Origin: Lachnospiraceae bacterium
GTDB taxonomy: Bacteria; Bacillota; Clostridia; Lachnospirales; Lachnospiraceae
Direction: 5' to 3'
Assembly: GCA_017430085.1 (NCBI GenBank)
Contig: JAFRNR010000035.1
Span: 1 to 64,000 of the forward strand
Length of the DNA: 64,000 nucleotides
Shown here: positions 27,409 through 35,811 of the stretch, piece by piece
How positions within the stretch are numbered: the first letter of the stretch is position 1
Layout of the letters: each line of letters starts with the position of its first letter
Program-made: the position numbers and the translations under genes
Notes under the pieces: generated by a model
Seen by the model: the letters and a program-made list of their open reading frames with translations, nothing else
What the model was told of the DNA's origin: nothing
Database searches by the model: none

Positions 27409-27463
27409 AATGCCTCCTCATGCCGTGCGTCGCAGCGCGTTCCCGCAGGTCCGCGCAATAAAA

Positions 27464-27491
27464 TACCCTTATATGATACCATATAAGGGTA
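27464..27491. repeat. 12-bp-arm palindrome between lpdA and dut
   Basis: TACCCTTATATG and CATATAAGGGTA are exact reverse complements around the loop ATAC. On the minus strand it lies after dut and before lpdA and is followed by TTTTATT, so it can be a weak terminator for the dut side or an operator for lpdA. Confidence 0.65.
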
Positions 27492-27546
27492 AAAAGGGCA
27501 AGGAAAATGCGTGTGTGCCGGGCGCTCCCGGCGTCTTTTTTTGCCT

Positions 27547-27981
27547 CTACCGGATCCCGGTGCTGCCGAACCCGCCGCGGTCTTCGCCGCCCAGGTGCTC
27601 CACCGCCTGAAATTCCAGCGGCGGCTGGTTCTGCATCACGCGGAACTGGCAGATACGGTCGCCTTTGTGCACCGTGACCGGCCGCGTGGCCAGCATGGGC
27701 ACGAACCACTCGTCGCCGTCGCCGCAGTAGGAACTGTCCACGACGCCGACGCTGTTCACCTGCAGCAGGCCGAAGTTTTTGTACGTACTGCTGCGCGGTG
27801 CGACGTGGGCTTCATAGCCTTCCGGCAGTTTGACGGCGATGCCGAGCGGGATCAGTTTGAACTCGCCGGCCTCGAAGGAGATCTCCCGGGCCGCCCGCAG
27901 GTCGATCCAGTCCGATTTCCCCTCGACGTACGCGAGGGGTTCCATCTCCGGGTCCAGATAGCGGATCTGCAGGGTCAGCAT
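27547..27981 (-). CDS. dut: dUTP diphosphatase
   Basis: A 144-residue trimeric-type dUTPase that keeps uracil out of DNA and makes dUMP. Family motifs are DLRAA (1), PRSSTYKNFGL (2), NSVGVVDSSYCGDGDEW (3, a variant of GVIDxDYRGE), GDRICQFRV (4) and the C-terminal GGFGSTG (5, closing the active site). The start abuts the stop of the carboxypeptidase gene. Confidence 0.92.
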   Translation of the reverse strand: MLTLQIRYLDPEMEPLAYVEGKSDWIDLRAAREISFEAGEFKLIPLGIAVKLPEGYEAHVAPRSSTYKNFGLLQVNSVGVVDSSYCGDGDEWFVPMLATRPVTVHKGDRICQFRVMQNQPPLEFQAVEHLGGEDRGGFGSTGIR

Positions 27982-29472
27982 TTACTGTGTTCTCCTCTTC
28001 ATGGCTTTGCGGCGCCGGATGCGTTCCTTCAGGATCTTGTTCTGGTACGCCATCACCGCGGAAAACAGGATGGACAGGACAAGCAGGATGGCCAGCAGGA
28101 CGATGGCGACCGTCTTCCAGCCCCCGCCGCTGCTCTTGGTGGTGGCCGGATCCGTCTCGGTGGAGCGGCTGGCCGTCGTGGAAGGGACTTTCGTGGAAGA
28201 AGTGGGGGAGGAAGCGCTGGTCGGCGCTTTCGTGGAGGAAGAACCGCTCTCCTTCGTCTCCTGCGAAGGCGCCTGTGTCTCCGGAGCCGGTTCGGTCTCG
28301 CGCACAATGGTGGTGGTCAGCGGATACGTCCCGAGGACCACGTCGCCCAGCGAGGCGACCGCCTCGAGGCCGCCCTCGCCGTCCGGGAGCAGTTCGGTGA
28401 CCCATTCCTGGTTCGCATAGGAATTGGGAACCAGGACGGCCGCGCCGGTGGTGCTTTTGCCCGCGCCGGCCTTCATGCGGAGCGTGAATTCCTCGCCGGT
28501 CTTCTCGTCCGTCACTTCCGAAGTGATCTCCCCGCCGTCGCCGAATTCGGGCAGATCCACCAGGGTGAAATTATTGAATGCATAGTCCAGCAGTGTGCGC
28601 ACGTCCACGTAGGCGTTGTGTGTGGTGTCTGCGTGGAAGGTCACGCAGATGATGTCCAGGTTGCCGTCCGTGGCGTACACGGTGCGGGTATATTCGGCCT
28701 CTTCCACCCAACCGGTCTTGCCGGCCACGACACGCTCGTCGTAGTAGTCGGAATCGGGCTGGAAGACCAGGTAGTTGTGGTCGCAGACGATCTCATGGCC
28801 GTCGTCGTCCGTGAAGCTGTAGCTCCGCGTGCCGGCGATCTTGCGGTACGTGTCGTTCTGGATGGCGCCCCACATGATCATGGCCATGTCGTAGGCTGTG
28901 GTCATGTGCAGCAGGTCGTTCAGGCCGTGCGGGTTGTGGAAGGTCGTGTTGATGGCGCCCAGTTCCTGCGCCCGCGCATTCATCCGGTTGGCAAACGCTT
29001 CCAGATTGCCGTCGATCTTCTCCGCCAGCGCGTAGCCGATGGTGTTGACCGAGTTCAGGCACAGCGCGTAGACCGCGTCCTCCACGGTGAAGGACTGGCC
29101 TTCGTAGAAGCGCCGGCGGCCGTCTTCGCCGCCCTCCACGAGGTCGTTGACGGAGTTCCAGGACAGGACCAGCTTATCGTCCAGCTCCAGTTCCTCCAGG
29201 GCGATCAGGGCGGTGATGATCTTGGTGATGCTGGCCGGATACATGCGCTGATGGATATTTTTGGAGTACAGCATCACGCCGGAGTTCAGTTCGATCACAA
29301 TGGCCGTGTCGGAGTTGATCTCCGGGGCGGCGGGGCGCACATAGCCCGGCGCATCCACGATCTGGTGGTCCTCCCGTCCGATGACGGTGTACGCTTTCGC
29401 GGAATGGCTCCCCGACGTGATCAGCAGCACGGCTGTCAGCAGAAGCGATAAGACTTTTCTATACTTTTTCAA
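27982..29472 (-). CDS. D-alanyl-D-alanine carboxypeptidase (S11 family) with C-terminal membrane anchor
   Basis: A 496-residue penicillin-binding protein of the PBP5/DacA family that trims the terminal D-Ala from peptidoglycan stem peptides. There is a signal peptide (residues 1-27). The SxxK motif is PASITKI, the SxN motif is SVN (LNSVNTIGYAL) and the KTG motif is VAGKTGWVEEA. A Ser/Thr-rich linker and a single C-terminal transmembrane helix (VAIVLLAILLVLSILFSAVM) follow, with a basic tail. The start codon is TTG behind AGAGAGG. It is placed 15 bases after the Mrp gene. Confidence 0.9.
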   Translation of the reverse strand: MKKYRKVLSLLLTAVLLITSGSHSAKAYTVIGREDHQIVDAPGYVRPAAPEINSDTAIVIELNSGVMLYSKNIHQRMYPASITKIITALIALEELELDDKLVLSWNSVNDLVEGGEDGRRRFYEGQSFTVEDAVYALCLNSVNTIGYALAEKIDGNLEAFANRMNARAQELGAINTTFHNPHGLNDLLHMTTAYDMAMIMWGAIQNDTYRKIAGTRSYSFTDDDGHEIVCDHNYLVFQPDSDYYDERVVAGKTGWVEEAEYTRTVYATDGNLDIICVTFHADTTHNAYVDVRTLLDYAFNNFTLVDLPEFGDGGEITSEVTDEKTGEEFTLRMKAGAGKSTTGAAVLVPNSYANQEWVTELLPDGEGGLEAVASLGDVVLGTYPLTTTIVRETEPAPETQAPSQETKESGSSSTKAPTSASSPTSSTKVPSTTASRSTETDPATTKSSGGGWKTVAIVLLAILLVLSILFSAVMAYQNKILKERIRRRKAMKRRTQ

Positions 29473-29487
29473 TTCCGTGAACCTCTC

Positions 29488-30312
29488 TTATAAATACCGG
29501 ACGACCTGTTCCATTTCCCGTCCGGGATATTCCTCCATGCGGCCCTCGTCGCCGTACGCGCTGACGGCCGGATCCATCGGCAGCTGCAGCATCAGCGGCA
29601 GGCCGTGCGCCTCCGCCCACTCCGCCGTCGTGCTTTTGCCGAACAGCGGGATCTCTTTGCCGCAGTCCGGGCAACGCAGGAAACTGTAGTTTTCGACGAC
29701 GCCCAGCACCGGGATGTTCATCATTTCCGCCATGTGGAAAGCTTTTTCCATGACCATGTTCACCAGGCTGTGCGGGGTGGTCACCATGATGACCCCGGTC
29801 AGCGGCAGGGACTGGAAGACGGTCAGCGGGACGTCGCCGGTCCCGGGGGGCAGGTCCACCAGCAAATAGTCCAGGTCGCCCCAGAGGACATCGCTCCAGA
29901 ACTGTTTGATGACGCCGCCCAGGATCGGACCGCGCCAGATCACCGGTGCCGTGGTGTCCGGCAGGACCAGGTTGACGGAGACGATCCCGATCCCGGTCCG
30001 CGTTTCCGCGGGGAGGATCTCCTCTCCGGCCGCGCCCAGCTGCTCATGCACGCCGAACAGATGCGGGATGGACGGACCGGTAATGTCCGCGTCCAGGATC
30101 CCGACTTTGTATCCCATCCGGTTTAATGCCACCGCCAGCAGCGCCGTGACGGAGGATTTCCCCACGCCGCCCTTGCCGCTGACGATGCCGATCACCTTCC
30201 GGATCCGGCTGTCTTTATTCATCGGCGCCGACAAATCGACCGCGCCGCCCGCGGACGGGCAGCCCTCGCAGCTTTCCCTGCCGCAGCTCGTATTATCGCA
30301 CTCTCTGGCCAT
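29488..30312 (-). CDS. Mrp/NBP35-family P-loop ATPase (Fe-S carrier)
   Basis: A 274-residue ATPase. It has the deviant Walker A SGKGGVGKSSV (about residues 46-56), DADITGPSIPHLFG, VDLPPGTGDVPL and a CPDCGK pair. The N-terminal tail MARECDNTSCGRESCEGCP holds four cysteines, as in the NBP35/ApbC group that carries [4Fe-4S] clusters to apoproteins. ATG 30312 follows GGAGGC. The promoter is mapped upstream. Confidence 0.9.
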   Translation of the reverse strand: MARECDNTSCGRESCEGCPSAGGAVDLSAPMNKDSRIRKVIGIVSGKGGVGKSSVTALLAVALNRMGYKVGILDADITGPSIPHLFGVHEQLGAAGEEILPAETRTGIGIVSVNLVLPDTTAPVIWRGPILGGVIKQFWSDVLWGDLDYLLVDLPPGTGDVPLTVFQSLPLTGVIMVTTPHSLVNMVMEKAFHMAEMMNIPVLGVVENYSFLRCPDCGKEIPLFGKSTTAEWAEAHGLPLMLQLPMDPAVSAYGDEGRMEEYPGREMEQVVRYL

Positions 30313-30352
30313 TTTCTGCCTCCTTAAACGGTATCCGAATAGCACGGCGTAT

Positions 30353-30381
30353 ATTATAGCACAACGTTTTCTTCATGTCAC
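30353..30381 (-). promoter_or_regulatory. Promoter of the mrp-dacA-dut operon
   Basis: On the minus strand GTGACA (30376-30381), a 17-base spacer and TATAAT (30353-30358) lie about 40 bases upstream of the Mrp start. Confidence 0.65.
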
Positions 30382-30426
30382 GCAAAAAAATAGCACGTCC
30401 CGGCGCGGGGCCGGAACCGCCGGGAT

Positions 30427-30458
30427 ATAAAAAGGGGGCGGTGCCTGAGCACCGCCCC
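30427..30458 (-). terminator. Terminator of the hydroxyacid catabolic operon
   Basis: GGGGCGGTGC and GCACCGCCCC pair around CTGA. On the minus strand a T-rich tail follows, 29 bases after the dehydrogenase stop. Confidence 0.88.
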
Positions 30459-30487
30459 GGGAAGAGAAAATGATGTCGGTCACGCGA

Positions 30488-31516
30488 TCAATACTCGAAC
30501 ATGCCGGCCGGCTTCTTGTCCGGCTTCTTGGTGTCCGTGTAGGTAGGGGCGGTCGCGTAGTCGATGTCGTGGATCGGCCAGGTCGGCTCCTTGCCTTCGT
30601 ACACTTCCTGCACGCCCATGGCGGAGAAGTAGGAGGCGCGGTGCGCGGCTTCGGTGGTGTTGCCGCCGATGTGCGGGTAGATGATCACGTTGTCCAGGGT
30701 CAGCAGCGGGTTCGCGGGATCCACGGGCTCCTGACGGATGGCGTCCAGGCCGGCGCCGGCGATGATGCCGTCGCGGCAGGCCATGAACAGGTCGTCTTCC
30801 TTCACCAGGCCGCCGCGGGCGGTGTTGATCAGGAACGCGGTGGGCTTCATCTGTTTTAAGCGGTTCATGTCCACCATGTCATGAGTGACGGGCGTGTTCG
30901 GCGCATGCAGGGAAACGTAATCGGATTCCGTGAAGATGCGGTCCAGGTCACGCACGACTTCGACGCCGTCCGGGAAATCCGCAGCGGGCTTGTACGGGTC
31001 GTAGCACAGGACGTTCATTTCGAACGCCAGGGCGCGCTTCGCGACACGGGAACCGATGTTGCCGCAGCCGATAATGCCGAGCGTTTTGCCGCTCAGGGTA
31101 TTCTTGCGGATCTTCAGTTTGGCTTTGTAATAATCGTCGACCCAGGTCTTGTGCAGCACGGTCACGTTGCGGCTCATCTCGAGGATCAGCAGCATGGCGG
31201 TTTCGGCCACGGAGGTGCTGTTAGCGACGGGAGCATACAGGGTCTGCACGCCGTTGTCGTGGCAGGCCTTCACGTCCAGGGCGTCGAAGCCGGCGCCGTG
31301 ACGGACGATGACCTTCAGGTTCGGGTTGGACTCGATGACTTCCCGGGTGATGGGGGTGATGCGGACGATCATCGCTTCCGGCTGATGCTCGATCATATCG
31401 GCCAGCACGTCTTCGGTTTCAAAGCCGCGGCCGTCGATGATGGTGTGGCCGGCATCCAGCAGCAGCTGGCGGCCTTCCGACATGATTTCCTGCGGTAATA
31501 ATACTTTCCAGGGCAT
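30488..31516 (-). CDS. D-2-hydroxyacid dehydrogenase (phosphoglycerate dehydrogenase-like)
   Basis: A 342-residue NAD-dependent dehydrogenase. It has GIIGCGNIGS (nucleotide loop), NTARGGLVKEDDL with the substrate Arg, and the catalytic GLDAIRQEP/YPHIGGNTTEA Glu-His pair. It resembles the SerA catalytic core without the ACT regulatory domain and has a 30-residue Lys/Pro-rich tail. It is the last gene of an operon with an RraA-like aldolase, an SLC13 permease and a DUF6282 hydrolase, so it probably oxidises or reduces an intermediate of that pathway rather than making serine. Confidence 0.88.
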   Translation of the reverse strand: MPWKVLLPQEIMSEGRQLLLDAGHTIIDGRGFETEDVLADMIEHQPEAMIVRITPITREVIESNPNLKVIVRHGAGFDALDVKACHDNGVQTLYAPVANSTSVAETAMLLILEMSRNVTVLHKTWVDDYYKAKLKIRKNTLSGKTLGIIGCGNIGSRVAKRALAFEMNVLCYDPYKPAADFPDGVEVVRDLDRIFTESDYVSLHAPNTPVTHDMVDMNRLKQMKPTAFLINTARGGLVKEDDLFMACRDGIIAGAGLDAIRQEPVDPANPLLTLDNVIIYPHIGGNTTEAAHRASYFSAMGVQEVYEGKEPTWPIHDIDYATAPTYTDTKKPDKKPAGMFEY

Positions 31517-31543
31517 TTTTTTCTCCTTATTGCTCGGTATTGA

Positions 31544-32386
31544 TCAGTGCGCGGCAAGCAGTCTCGCCGGGGTAATCTTCATCATCTGCTCGAGTTCGGC
31601 TTCGGTGAAGCCCTGCTCCAACATACGGAGGGCATAGTCTTCCAGGCCCTCGTCGAAATACGGGTTCTTCGCCTGGCCGAGGTCGGTGGACAGATACACG
31701 TTTTCGCAGCCGGTGGCGCGGATCATTTCGGTCAGCGCTTCCCAGGTGACGCGGTTGGTAAAGGGCGTGATGTAGCTGTGTTCGACTACCGCTCCCAGCC
31801 GGACGGCTTCGGCCTGCTGCTCGGGAGAGTAGAGGTTGGAGGGCAGTTCGGCGTGGGTCAGAACAGTCTGGATGCCGCGGCGCTGGGCTTCGCGGACCAG
31901 GATCATGCCTTCGTGCGCGCTGAGATGGCCGGTGCCGACGATCAGTTTGTACTGCGCCGCCACGTCCAGGATGTCAAGCACTTCCGGCAGCAGACGGTCG
32001 TTTTCGTCCAGGACCGTGATGTACGTGCTGAGATCCGGCATGACGGGATCGTTCCGGTGATGGAAGGCCTGGTACAGACGGGCTTCCAGCGTGGCGAACC
32101 AGGCGAAGCGGCCGCCGGCCTGCGCACTGCGCTCCACGGCCCAGGGGTTGTTGCCGCCCACGGACCGGTTCAGCGTGATGCCGCCCACGATGTTCAGGTC
32201 CGGGTACAGTTCGCGCAGCACCCCGGCCCGTCCGGCGGTATCCAGATAGTGACTTTTAATGGCGCCGCCCGCCATCCCGGCCGCCCGCATGCGGGCCGCG
32301 GTCTCGACATCCGAGCATTTCCGCGACACCACATCCGGGGCGGTATGGACGTGCAGGTCATAAGCGCCTTTCAGCAGGTCGCTCAT
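31544..32386 (-). CDS. DUF6282 amidohydrolase-like protein
   Basis: A 280-residue TIM-barrel metal hydrolase. The metal site is suggested by DLHVHTAPD (residues 10-18), the Lys in AIKSHY, GTGHLSAHEG and the terminal ITPARLLA typical of amidohydrolases. I assign DUF6282, whose chemistry is not established to my knowledge. ATG 32386 follows AAGGAG by 5 bases. The gene sits between the permease and dehydrogenase genes of the operon. Confidence 0.78.
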   Translation of the reverse strand: MSDLLKGAYDLHVHTAPDVVSRKCSDVETAARMRAAGMAGGAIKSHYLDTAGRAGVLRELYPDLNIVGGITLNRSVGGNNPWAVERSAQAGGRFAWFATLEARLYQAFHHRNDPVMPDLSTYITVLDENDRLLPEVLDILDVAAQYKLIVGTGHLSAHEGMILVREAQRRGIQTVLTHAELPSNLYSPEQQAEAVRLGAVVEHSYITPFTNRVTWEALTEMIRATGCENVYLSTDLGQAKNPYFDEGLEDYALRMLEQGFTEAELEQMMKITPARLLAAH

Positions 32387-32402
32387 AAACACTCCTTAAA
32401 TA

Positions 32403-33662
32403 TTAGTAAGGCAGGAAGATCGGGATCAGGCCGACCACCGCGATGTAGGTGATCAGCACCATCGGAATGCCGATCTTGATGAAGTCAAGGAATTTGTAAT
32501 GCGTCCAGCCGACGGTGATCATGTTCTGAGGCGCGGCGAAAGGCGTGCCGTAGGAGGCGGCGCCAGCCAGGGTGATGGTCATCGCGATCGGGTAAGGGTT
32601 CACGCCGATCTTGGTGGCAATGGAGATGGCGATGGGCATGAACAGCATGATGGTCGGGATGTTGGACATGACCTGGGTCAGCAGGGAGGCCGCGAAGAAG
32701 ATGACCGTGGTCACCAGGAACGGGCTCGGGTTGTCGCCCAGGATCTTCAGGATGACGTTCGCCACTTCATCGCCGAGGCCGCTGTTTTTCACGCCCAGCG
32801 AGATGGCGGACAGCGAGCCTACCAGCAGCATACAGTTCCAGTCGATCGCCGCGATGGCGTCTTTCAGGGTCATGACTCTGGTGGCGATGATGATCAGGGC
32901 GCCGATGATGGCGGCAACCCACATCGGGACAAGCTTCGGCAGCGGGTTCCAGGCGATAACGACCAGGACGGCGAACAGCGTGGCGACGGAGATAATGGCT
33001 TTTCTCTTGTCCAGCTGCTTCTTTTCGGTCTTCGCGAATTCCGGGACATAACCGGTATCCGGGAGCAGCTTGCGGCCGATCAGGACGAAGTACAGGGTGC
33101 CGAGGATGCAGACGCCGATACCGAACGGGGTGATGCTGAAGAAGCCGAAGCCTTCCAGACCGTTCTGGGCCATGACTTCATTGGCAGTGGCGTTGGAGCC
33201 GACGCCGACCAGCGTGACGAAGCCGCCGAACTGGGCGCCGAACAGCAGGGCCATCAAGGCGCGGGACGGACCGAAGCCGGCCGCCAGGCACATCGCGGTG
33301 ACCAGGGGGGCCATGGCGGTCATAACGCCGATGTTGGAGCAGACAGCGCTGAGCAGGCAGGACACGATCAGGGTGACCAGGATGATGTTCCGCTCGTTCT
33401 TGCCGGTGATCTTGACCATGGCTTCACCGATGCGCTCGGTGATGCCGGCATGGAACAGGGAGGCACCGACGACCATCATGCCGCAGAGCAGGGCGATCGT
33501 GGTGCTGTTGTAGCCTGCGAGGACGTCGCTGAGGGTGATCAGACCGGTCCAGCAGAAGGCGATGGAGGCGGCAATGCCGGTGACCACGATGGGCCAGGGT
33601 TCCCAGATGAACAGGGCGATCATCACGGCAATGATGATCAGAGCAATTAACACGGGTGACAT
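32403..33662 (-). CDS. SLC13-family organic anion permease
   Basis: A 419-residue membrane transporter with 10-12 hydrophobic segments in two repeats of the ion-transporter superfamily (DASS/ArsB-like). The repeats are marked by CSNIGVMTAMAPLV in the first half and MSNIPTIMLFMPIAI in the second, with GGFVTLVGVGSNATANEV and AASYGTPFAAPQNMI re-entrant loops. It probably imports a di- or hydroxycarboxylate that feeds the surrounding enzymes. AAGGAG precedes the ATG. Confidence 0.88.
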   Translation of the reverse strand: MSPVLIALIIIAVMIALFIWEPWPIVVTGIAASIAFCWTGLITLSDVLAGYNSTTIALLCGMMVVGASLFHAGITERIGEAMVKITGKNERNIILVTLIVSCLLSAVCSNIGVMTAMAPLVTAMCLAAGFGPSRALMALLFGAQFGGFVTLVGVGSNATANEVMAQNGLEGFGFFSITPFGIGVCILGTLYFVLIGRKLLPDTGYVPEFAKTEKKQLDKRKAIISVATLFAVLVVIAWNPLPKLVPMWVAAIIGALIIIATRVMTLKDAIAAIDWNCMLLVGSLSAISLGVKNSGLGDEVANVILKILGDNPSPFLVTTVIFFAASLLTQVMSNIPTIMLFMPIAISIATKIGVNPYPIAMTITLAGAASYGTPFAAPQNMITVGWTHYKFLDFIKIGIPMVLITYIAVVGLIPIFLPY

Positions 33663-33741
33663 AAGTTTTTTCTCCTTGTTATTTTTTACGGCTGATCCCA
33701 GCCGCAGGATTCTGAGGGATCGTTGACAGTTGACGGACGCC

Positions 33742-34455
33742 TTACTTCCAGGTTTCCTCGAAGATCAGCTCGCCGGCCTTCAGGACGTTCTGGTTCCACA
33801 TGGCGGCGTGCTTTTCACGGTCGGGAAGGATGCCGTTGGCATAGTTGGTCAGGGTCTTAAGTTCGGAAGCGAACTTGTCCGCGACGGCTTCCAGCACTTC
33901 TTCCGCCATTTCGGGACGGATGACGACGATGCCGTCCGGGTCGCCTACGATGATGTCGCCGGGGAAGACGACCTGGCCGCAGCAGGCAACGGGAACGTTG
34001 ATCTCGCCGGGGCCGAATTTCCAGGGACCCTGCGGGGTGACGCCCTTGGCGTAGACAGGCAGGCCGATGCCGTTGATCGCGTCCGCGTCGCGGATGCAGC
34101 CGTCAATGACAAGACCGGCGATGCCCTTGGTCTTCATGTAGTTGAACATGATCTCACCGCAGAACGAACGGCTCATGCTGCCGCTGCCGTCCACAATGAT
34201 GACGTCGCCCGGCTTCGCCAGGTCCATCGCATACTGCAGGAGCATATTGTCTCCCTCGGGGGCATGGACGGTGAAGGCGGTGCCGACCATCGTGCAGTTG
34301 TCCAGATAGCAGCGCAGGTCGCCGTACATGTTGAACATGCGGTTCATCATGTCGTTGAGGTTGCTGCTGGGGATGCCGCGGAACTTCTCAACGAGTTCAG
34401 AATCGGGGCGGTCGATCTCGGTGAAGATTCTTCTGCCGTACTTGGTAACTCCCAT
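33742..34455 (-). CDS. RraA-like/HMG aldolase family protein
   Basis: A 237-residue RraA/DlpA-fold protein. The class II aldolase pocket is visible in GDVIIVDGSG, GLVIDGCIRDADAI (Arg-Asp pair binding Mg and pyruvate) and GDIIVGDPDGIVVIRPE. Family members cleave 4-hydroxy-4-methyl-2-oxoglutarate or 4-carboxy-4-hydroxy-2-oxoadipate. ATG 34455 follows GGAGGA. It is the first gene of the four-gene operon, divergent from the LysR regulator. The substrate is not determined. Confidence 0.82.
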   Translation of the reverse strand: MGVTKYGRRIFTEIDRPDSELVEKFRGIPSSNLNDMMNRMFNMYGDLRCYLDNCTMVGTAFTVHAPEGDNMLLQYAMDLAKPGDVIIVDGSGSMSRSFCGEIMFNYMKTKGIAGLVIDGCIRDADAINGIGLPVYAKGVTPQGPWKFGPGEINVPVACCGQVVFPGDIIVGDPDGIVVIRPEMAEEVLEAVADKFASELKTLTNYANGILPDREKHAAMWNQNVLKAGELIFEETWK

Positions 34456-34474
34456 AATTATGTCCTCCGTTTTT

Positions 34475-34500
34475 AGTTGTCGCAAAGCATTGCTGCAACT
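34475..34500. promoter_or_regulatory. 26-bp imperfect dyad in the operon leader
   Basis: Outer arms AGTTG/CAACT and inner arms GCAA/TTGC are arranged symmetrically. The site begins about 4 bases after the expected transcription start of the RraA operon, so it could be an operator or a leader hairpin. Confidence 0.5.
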
Positions 34501-34510
34501 CTTTGTCTGT

Positions 34511-34592
34511 ATTGTAAAAAGAAACCATAGAAAACTCCAACAGAAACTACTCCTAAATTATAGTTATTGCACAAGAAAAAGTTGTTGTTTGC
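34511..34592 (-). promoter_or_regulatory. RraA operon promoter with LysR-type operator
   Basis: On the minus strand TTGGAG (34535-34540), an 18-base spacer and TACAAT (34511-34516) form the promoter. Upstream lies AACAACTTTTTCTTGT, then 22 bases, then AGTTTCTGTTGGA, which runs into the -35 box. The same blocks with the same spacing occur before the glycerate-dehydrogenase-like gene at 35655. Confidence 0.7.
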
Positions 34593-34621
34593 TTGACGAA
34601 GCCCGGCCGGTCTGATATGAT
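34593..34621 (+). promoter_or_regulatory. LysR gene promoter
   Basis: TTGACG (34593-34598), a 17-base spacer and TATGAT (34616-34621) lie 43 bases before the LysR start, next to the operator of the divergent operon, as expected for autoregulation. Confidence 0.65.
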
Positions 34622-34664
34622 ACGCCCAGAAACAAGTCCGAGACCGGATATGCGGAGGTGCCCG

Positions 34665-35621
34665 ATGAATCTGAAAAGCCTGGAATACTTTATCGAAGTC
34701 GCCAAAGACCTGAACATGACGACAGCCGCGCAGCGCCTCTATATCTCCCAGCAGGCGCTCAGTTCGCAGATCCAGAAATTGGAGCAGTACTACGGCGTCA
34801 CTCTGTTCGAACGCCATCCGAAGCTCCATCTCACCTATGCGGGGCAGCGGCTCCTGGAAGGGGCGGAGACCGTGCTGCGCGACAGCATCGACCTGTCCAA
34901 CAGCCTCTCGGAGATCAGCAAAAACCGCTCCGGCCGGCTGCGTCTCGGGATCCCGACCTACCGGGCGGCGGAAAGCCTCCCGCTGATCCTCCCGGAATAC
35001 ACGAAAAAATGGCCGAATGTGATGATCACGCTGGAAGAAGCGAGCACGACAGAGATGCTGGAGATGCTGCTGGAGGGAACGCTGGACGCCTGCGTCGCCT
35101 CGCCTTCCCCATCGGAGGTGCAGGGGCTGTCCGACCGGCTTGAATTCAGTTTTCTTCTGGAAGACCGGACCTACGTCATCTGTTCGGACGAGGTGCTGCG
35201 CCGGTATTTCGGCAGCCGCAGCGAAGCGGTCAGAAAACGTTCGCTGCAGGGGATCGACCTGCAGGAATTCCGGGACGTCCCGTTCCTGCTCCATAAACCG
35301 CCCATGAAACTGCGCCAGGTGGAAGATGAATGCTTCAACCATGCGGGATTCAGGCCCAACGTTTTTCTGGAAGCAGCCAATACGGAACTGATGCTTGCCC
35401 TGTATCCCTGTCACGTGGGATGCTTCTTCTGCCGGAAAGCCCGGCTCCGCTCAATCGGCAAAATGTTTGGCGATTTCAGCGCTTTCCCGCTCAATTACGA
35501 TGAGGGGCCGCACCGGCAGAACGTATTTTTTGCCCGCCGTAAGACCGCGCGGCCGACCGCCCACGTCCTGGATTTCGAACGCCTGATGCAGAAAGCCTGG
35601 AAAGAGATCGCCCTGTATTGA
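34665..35621 (+). CDS. LysR-family transcriptional regulator
   Basis: A 318-residue LysR regulator. The N-terminal winged HTH (residues 1-60) reads MNLKSLEYFIEVAKDLNMTTAAQRLYISQQALSSQ in full family style, followed by the effector-binding periplasmic-protein-like domain (RLRLGIPTYRAAESLPLIL onwards). ATG 34665 follows CGGAGG. It lies between the divergent RraA operon and a second dehydrogenase whose promoters share an operator, so it very likely controls both in response to a pathway intermediate. Confidence 0.9.
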   Translation: MNLKSLEYFIEVAKDLNMTTAAQRLYISQQALSSQIQKLEQYYGVTLFERHPKLHLTYAGQRLLEGAETVLRDSIDLSNSLSEISKNRSGRLRLGIPTYRAAESLPLILPEYTKKWPNVMITLEEASTTEMLEMLLEGTLDACVASPSPSEVQGLSDRLEFSFLLEDRTYVICSDEVLRRYFGSRSEAVRKRSLQGIDLQEFRDVPFLLHKPPMKLRQVEDECFNHAGFRPNVFLEAANTELMLALYPCHVGCFFCRKARLRSIGKMFGDFSAFPLNYDEGPHRQNVFFARRKTARPTAHVLDFERLMQKAWKEIALY

Positions 35622-35654
35622 GGACTTGATCCCGGAAACACGGGGACTCCGGTT

Positions 35655-35730
35655 AACAACTTTTTCTTGTTGCAATCTACTTGGTTCTTCTAAGTTTCTG
35701 TTGGACGGATACGCCCCCCGCCGTTATAGT
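35655..35730 (+). promoter_or_regulatory. Second LysR-type operator and promoter
   Basis: AACAACTTTTTCTTGT (35655-35670), 22 bases, then AGTTTCTGTTGGA (35693-35705), continuing into TTGGAC (35701-35706), an 18-base spacer and TATAGT (35725-35730). AACAA and TTGTT form a 17-bp dyad around CTTTTTC. The layout copies the RraA operon promoter. Confidence 0.7.
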
Positions 35731-35811
35731 GACAGCAGAGAAATAGGCGCCGCAGCGGGCCTGCACCGATCTTAAGCAGCAACACCATCAAAGCATAAAG
35801 GAGACGGAAAA

